DNA from: Mariprofundaceae bacterium
GTDB lineage: Bacteria > Pseudomonadota > Zetaproteobacteria > Mariprofundales > Mariprofundaceae
Reading direction: 5' to 3'
Assembly (NCBI GenBank): GCA_027018975.1
Contig: JALUXN010000266.1
Coordinates: 1 to 7,992, forward strand
Length of the DNA: 7,992 nt
A program made the position numbers and the translations under genes. This document shows positions 5,014 to 7,992 of the stretch, piece by piece. Each line of letters opens with the position of its first letter. The first letter of the stretch is position 1. The notes under the pieces are model-generated. The model was not told the DNA's origin and did no database searches. It saw only the letters and a list, made by a program, of their open reading frames with translations.

Positions 5014-5664
5014 ATGTCTGATACTTCCACTCCCCAAACCACACCCCCTAAAAAATCGCAACCTCTGAAACCCGGCGAGAAGATTCTCTTTACTGTCGCC
5101 GGCGTGTTTGTCGTCTTTGCGGTGATCGCGTTTATTGTTATGCAGTTCATTATTGCCAAGTCGGATAAGCCGATCTTTGTGCAGAAGACACATGCTGAAT
5201 TGACGGCCGAAGGGCAGCAGGGCTCGGTCTATTTCCGTAAACATGGCTGCACCACCTGCCACCGCGCGCTGCGCAACGGCACCAACATGGGTCGGACAGC
5301 CGATCTGGATGGTATCGGTTCGCGCCGCACGATGGCGTGGATCTACGCCTTCTTGACCGATCCGGTGACCAATTACGGGGCGCCGACCATGGACCATCGA
5401 CCCGGCCAGCGTTCAGCAGCCTACGTGGCCAAGTTGCCGAAAAAGACGCTACACGCGATCGCCGTGTTCCTCTCCGAGCTGAAGTCGGATCAGGGTTCCT
5501 CATCGGCGGCGATCCCGCCCAAGGGTGATTCGCCGTTTATCGACAGCATGGCCAAGACGTGGGCACCGAAGAGTTGGCAGGAGAAGTATCCGGATGTGCG
5601 CGATGTGCAGAAGGGTGCGAAGGGTCAAGGAGCACAGAACAACGCAGCAGGAGGCGCCAAGTGA
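5014..5664 (+). CDS. Membrane-anchored mono-heme c-type cytochrome
   Basis: This 216-aa protein has a Pro/Lys-rich cytoplasmic N-terminus, one membrane helix (about 24-47) and a periplasmic cytochrome c domain with one heme site C79-T-T-C82-H83. M126 (APTM) is a likely sixth ligand, and the domain ends with the usual helix TLHAIAVFLSELK (about 145-157). The tail after about residue 160 is low complexity (Gly, Ala, Gln). It presumably shuttles electrons at the periplasmic face of the inner membrane; I cannot assign a named family. It heads a tightly packed four-gene set, and its TGA overlaps the GTG of the next gene by 4 bp. The start ATG has no strong Shine-Dalgarno sequence. It begins 57 bp after rng, and no clear terminator or promoter is visible between them, so read-through from rng is possible. 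Confidence 0.87.
   Translation: MSDTSTPQTTPPKKSQPLKPGEKILFTVAGVFVVFAVIAFIVMQFIIAKSDKPIFVQKTHAELTAEGQQGSVYFRKHGCTTCHRALRNGTNMGRTADLDGIGSRRTMAWIYAFLTDPVTNYGAPTMDHRPGQRSAAYVAKLPKKTLHAIAVFLSELKSDQGSSSAAIPPKGDSPFIDSMAKTWAPKSWQEKYPDVRDVQKGAKGQGAQNNAAGGAK
5649..5654 (+). promoter_or_regulatory. Ribosome binding site deciding the GTG start at 5661
   Basis: A perfect AGGAGG ends 6 nt before GTG 5661 and 12 nt before the alternative ATG 5667, favouring the GTG. It lies inside the end of the cytochrome gene. Confidence 0.75.
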
Positions 5665-6176
5665 GTATGCAGCCGTGGGAAGAGGAAGAGTATGTTAAGT
5701 ATACACTGTGGTTTATTTTCGCCTGTGTGATCTACTCCATCATTGGCTTTTCGTGGGGTGCGATGATGGGCGGTATTCAGGATTTCCGCCACTTTGTCGA
5801 TCAGCGCATGTTCGGTAAGCTGATTGTGCGTGCGCACACTCATATCAATCTGCTCGGCTGGGTGGAGATGGCGATTTTTGCGGCGGTCTATTACGTTGTG
5901 CCGCGTCTGGTGCGGCGGCCGATCTATAGTTTGACATTGGTCAAGGTGCATTTCTGGACGCATAATCTGGGTCTGATCGGCATGGTGGTCTTTTTCACGA
6001 CAGCGGGTGTGATCGGCGGCATTGCCAGCCAGAGCATGACGCCGGCGGATGTGGAGCTGCTGGTGCGGCCGTGGTTGGCGGTGATGGGGATCTTCGGATC
6101 GATCGTACTGCTGGCCAACTGCATTTGGGCGTACAACATCTTCCGCACCTGTGCTGGCTGGAGAAACAACAGGTGA
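5661..6176 (+). CDS. Half-length heme-copper oxidase subunit I-like membrane protein
   Basis: This 171-aa protein (from GTG 5661) has about four membrane helices, near residues 15-37, 56-80, 96-121 and 138-161. The second helix carries R57-A-H59-T-H61-I-N63-L-L-G-W67, which resembles the helix-II low-spin-heme region of NorB/CcoN-type heme-copper oxidase subunit I. The third helix begins V96-H97-FWT-H101-NLGLIGM. Full subunit I proteins are about 450 aa or more with twelve helices; the CuB and high-spin-heme histidines of the later helices are absent, so this cannot be a complete oxidase or NO reductase. Small four-helix relatives of this kind exist, and I infer heme b binding and electron transfer or sensing. 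It overlaps the cytochrome c gene by 4 bp (GTGA) and the next gene by 4 bp. Calling it a truncated pseudogene is less likely, because the ends are coupled to intact neighbours. Confidence 0.78.
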   Translation: MSMQPWEEEEYVKYTLWFIFACVIYSIIGFSWGAMMGGIQDFRHFVDQRMFGKLIVRAHTHINLLGWVEMAIFAAVYYVVPRLVRRPIYSLTLVKVHFWTHNLGLIGMVVFFTTAGVIGGIASQSMTPADVELLVRPWLAVMGIFGSIVLLANCIWAYNIFRTCAGWRNNR

Positions 6177-6709
6177 GGCTGCTTGCGGCGCTACTGTTGG
6201 CGCTCGGCTTGACTGCGTGTGACACCGGCGTGGGTGGCGGCGGTGTCTTCTTGACCGGTAAACCGGCACCGGTACTGAAAACCAAGACGCTGAAGGATGT
6301 GGGCGGTGATATGTCCAAAATCACCAGCTACCGCTATCCCGATCCGCGTATGTATCAGCTCTCCTTCGATGATGCGCTCAAGCAGCATAAGCCGATTGTG
6401 CTGGAGTTTGCCACACCCGGCCACTGCACCCAGTGCGATCAGCAGCTGCAGCTGTTAAAAGAGATGATGAACCAGTATGAGGGGCGGGTGCTCTTCATGC
6501 ATATGGATCAATACTACAATCCGGAGGCGTATGACGCCTTTCAGGTGCGGGGCGAGCCGTGGACGTTTCTGATTGATGCACACGGGGTGGTGAAGATGGT
6601 CTATCCCGGACGGATGCTCTATCAGGAGATCGCGCCGGCGCTGGTCGATCTGACCAGTAAGAAACCGGCAGCAGCGAGTGCTGCGGCACCGGTCAAACAG
6701 GGGAGCTAA
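6173..6709 (+). CDS. Thioredoxin-fold lipoprotein with CTQC motif
   Basis: This 178-aa protein starts at GTG 6173, overlapping the previous TGA by 4 bp (GTGA), with GGAG at 6160-6163. The longer open frame from 6071 lies inside the neighbour and is rejected. A short signal peptide ends in a lipobox L-T-A-C16, so the mature protein should be lipid-anchored and periplasmic. The thioredoxin-like domain has PIVLEFATPGHC85-TQ-C88, and a cis-Pro candidate P129 in GEPWTFLID, followed by the last strands. CTQC is not the CGPC of general thioredoxins, and the fold's specific partner is unknown. Given its neighbours it may reduce cysteines of the cytochrome c or help assemble a heme or metal site, in the manner of periplasmic TlpA/ResA-like or SCO-like proteins (inference). 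The C-terminal tail is Ala/Lys-rich low complexity. Confidence 0.85.
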   Translation: MRLLAALLLALGLTACDTGVGGGGVFLTGKPAPVLKTKTLKDVGGDMSKITSYRYPDPRMYQLSFDDALKQHKPIVLEFATPGHCTQCDQQLQLLKEMMNQYEGRVLFMHMDQYYNPEAYDAFQVRGEPWTFLIDAHGVVKMVYPGRMLYQEIAPALVDLTSKKPAAASAAAPVKQGS

Positions 6710-7174
6710 ATGGCGAGGAACTGGCGGGAAGTCTCATGTGAGCTGCATCCGGATAAGAACGGTGTTTGGTGGGATCTGCTGCTCTACGTGCCAACGGTCG
6801 GTGTGCTGCTGCTCTGGGGCTTGAAACTCTGGTATGGCGCGGGCGATCAGGTGACGGTGGGTTACGCGCTGATGTTTCTTGGCTTCTTCTTTCTGATGGT
6901 TGGCGGTGGGCGTGTGATGCGTCGTTTGCTGATTCATCCGCAGGCGCCGGTGGCGCTCGATATTGAGCCTGATGCGGTGCGGTTGCGATTACAGAACGGC
7001 ACCACTACCGCGCTGCTCAAAGAGCTGCGTTTTTACCCCGATCATGCGGGTAAATCATTCGGTCTGACCGGGCTGAACCATGAAGGAAAAAAGTGCCAGT
7101 TTGTTTTTCATCGCCAGCAGTTTGATGACGATGATTACCAAGCGGTGGAGAAGGCGCTCTCCCGCTACAAGTAA
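6710..7174 (+). CDS. Two-helix membrane protein of unknown function
   Basis: I do not recognise this 154-aa protein. It has a short N-terminus (MARNWREVSCELHPDKNG), two membrane helices (about 22-41 and 50-67) ending in an Arg pair (VMRR), and a soluble C-terminal half of about 85 residues rich in beta-type segments (ALDIEPDAVRLRLQNGTT; TALLKELRFYP; KCQFVFHRQQF) and a final helix (YQAVEKALSRYK). This layout recalls small membrane proteins with a bacterial PH-like domain, but the resemblance is only in shape. The ATG directly follows the TAA of the thioredoxin-like gene, with GGGGAG at 6700-6705, so it belongs to the same transcript and is probably part of the same membrane redox module. It is the last gene of the set and converges on the GGDEF gene 17 bp away. 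Confidence 0.75.
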   Translation: MARNWREVSCELHPDKNGVWWDLLLYVPTVGVLLLWGLKLWYGAGDQVTVGYALMFLGFFFLMVGGGRVMRRLLIHPQAPVALDIEPDAVRLRLQNGTTTALLKELRFYPDHAGKSFGLTGLNHEGKKCQFVFHRQQFDDDDYQAVEKALSRYK

Positions 7175-7191
7175 CTGCGCCACAAGAACAC

Positions 7192-7992
7192 TCAATTGGC
7201 GTTGAATAGCACCACGCTGTTGCGCCCGCTCTCTTTGGCCTGATAGAGCGCCTGATCGGCCTGCACCAGTAGCATATCCTCACTCTCCATCTGCGCAGTG
7301 GCCTCGCCATGTGTGGTGGCGATGCCGATCGAGACGGTGCGTTGGATAATGGTGCCCTCGTAATCGACCTGCGTCGCCTCGATGGTGGTGCGCAGTCGCT
7401 CGGCGATTTTGATCGCCATGTCGCCATCGCTGTCGGGCATGATGATGGCAAACTCCTCACCGCCGTAACGGGCGACCAAGTCAGTTTCACGCACGCACGC
7501 CTGCGCCTGCTCGGCGATGGCGACCAGCACCGCATCACCGGCGGGGTGGCCGTAGTGATCGTTGACCGCCTTGAAATGGTCGGCATCGAGAATCATCAGT
7601 GAGAGGTGGAGGTTGGTGTGGCGCTTGGCGCGCATGAACTCGGTGTGCAGCCGTTCGTTGAAGTGGGCGCGGTTGTAGAGGCCGGTCAGGCCGTCGGTGG
7701 TGGCCAGTGCGGTGAGTTTCTCCTCCATCGCTTTGCGTTCGCTGATGTCGTGCAGCATGGCGATAAAGCGCCAGTGTGTGCCGCGCTGCTGGGCGGTGAC
7801 GAAGAGCTCGACGGGGAACTGATGGCCATCCTTGTGGCGCGCGATCACCTCCCGTGGTGTGCCGACGACATGCGCCTCGCCGCTCTCGATATAGCGCTGG
7901 ATGTAGTGGTCGTGCTGCGCATCGTCGGGCGGCGAGACGATGATGGATACATTCTGGCCGAGCGCCTCCGTCTCACGATAGCTGAACATCTT
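7192..7992 (-). CDS. PAS-GGDEF diguanylate cyclase (N-terminus outside window)
   Basis: The frame is open to the window edge and ends at TGA 7192-7194. It contains a PAS/PAC domain, visible from within its core (MFSYRETEALGQNVS) to HDISERK about residue 86, and a GGDEF domain (about 95-260). The first visible Met sits in the middle of a PAS domain, so it is not the true start. Counting from that Met: TDGLTGLYNR at 98-107, DADHFKAVND at 135-144, inhibitory I-site R167-E-T-D170, and active-site GGEEF at 176-180, with the usual five residues between I-site and active site. Catalysis (two GTP to c-di-GMP) and feedback inhibition both look intact. PAS presumably senses a signal such as oxygen, redox state or a ligand; no heme or flavin residue can be judged from the part seen. 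Codons are C-ending on its own strand, matching the G-rich + strand. Confidence 0.95.
   Translation of the reverse strand, partial: KMFSYRETEALGQNVSIIVSPPDDAQHDHYIQRYIESGEAHVVGTPREVIARHKDGHQFPVELFVTAQQRGTHWRFIAMLHDISERKAMEEKLTALATTDGLTGLYNRAHFNERLHTEFMRAKRHTNLHLSLMILDADHFKAVNDHYGHPAGDAVLVAIAEQAQACVRETDLVARYGGEEFAIIMPDSDGDMAIKIAERLRTTIEATQVDYEGTIIQRTVSIGIATTHGEATAQMESEDMLLVQADQALYQAKESGRNSVVLFNAN

Noticed and set aside
3607..5397. 596-codon open frame on the - strand opposite rng and the cytochrome gene
   Set aside because: It is a shadow of rng: it covers the conserved RNase G frame and part of the cytochrome c frame, its translation is low-complexity Leu/His/Gln/Arg, and it shows no domain.
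5559..5660. Longer N-terminus for the oxidase-like protein
   Set aside because: The upstream extension lies wholly within the cytochrome c gene, is not membrane-like, and the AGGAGG at 5649-5654 supports GTG 5661.
7178..7201. CGCCA/TGGCG inverted repeat between the convergent genes as a bidirectional terminator
   Set aside because: It is a 5-bp stem with a 14-nt loop, no T tract, and overlaps the end of the GGDEF gene.

Overview
The window looks like a piece of a gammaproteobacterial chromosome, or a close relative. The evidence is a trpD-trpC pair, YciB, RNase G, a membrane c-type cytochrome, a PAS-GGDEF protein and several families of short palindromic intergenic repeats. GC content is moderate to high, and genes are tightly packed apart from two repeat-filled gaps. 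I cannot name the species.

Layout. (1) 1-1939, + strand: the 3' end of trpD, a GxxExxY PD-(D/E)XK nuclease-like gene whose ATG overlaps the trpD stop by one base, a tandem array of long imperfect palindromes (702-1105), then trpC. An interruption of about 880 bp therefore separates two consecutive tryptophan-biosynthesis genes. (2) 1936-2898, - strand: yciB and a downstream 131-aa protein made of four 29-residue repeats that resemble the MshEN (T2SS ATPase N-terminal, c-di-GMP-binding) motif; it converges on and overlaps the trpC stop. (3) 2899-3429: a gap without genes that holds a fourth copy of the palindrome (3088-3213), flanked by two inverted copies of a different, smaller palindromic repeat. 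(4) 3430-4956, + strand: rng (RNase G). (5) 5014-7174, + strand: a tightly coupled four-gene set of membrane c-type cytochrome, half-length heme-copper-oxidase-subunit-I-like protein, lipoprotein thioredoxin-like protein and two-helix membrane protein. (6) 7192-end, - strand: a PAS-GGDEF diguanylate cyclase whose 5' end lies outside the window.

How the parts may work together. trpD and trpC act in sequential steps of tryptophan synthesis. The four genes of region 5 look like one membrane or periplasmic redox module; the oxidase-like member has histidines typical of heme ligation but is too short to carry the CuB site, so it is unlikely to be a complete oxidase. The GGDEF protein could make c-di-GMP and the MshEN-like repeat protein could bind it, although that link is only inference.

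The most unusual items are the nuclease-like gene with its tandem palindrome array inside the trp operon (possibly a REP/RAYT-like partnership with a different protein), compensatory base changes that support a conserved hairpin in the repeat family, a sharp switch in strand composition at that locus, the half-oxidase redox operon, and the exact 29-residue repeat protein.
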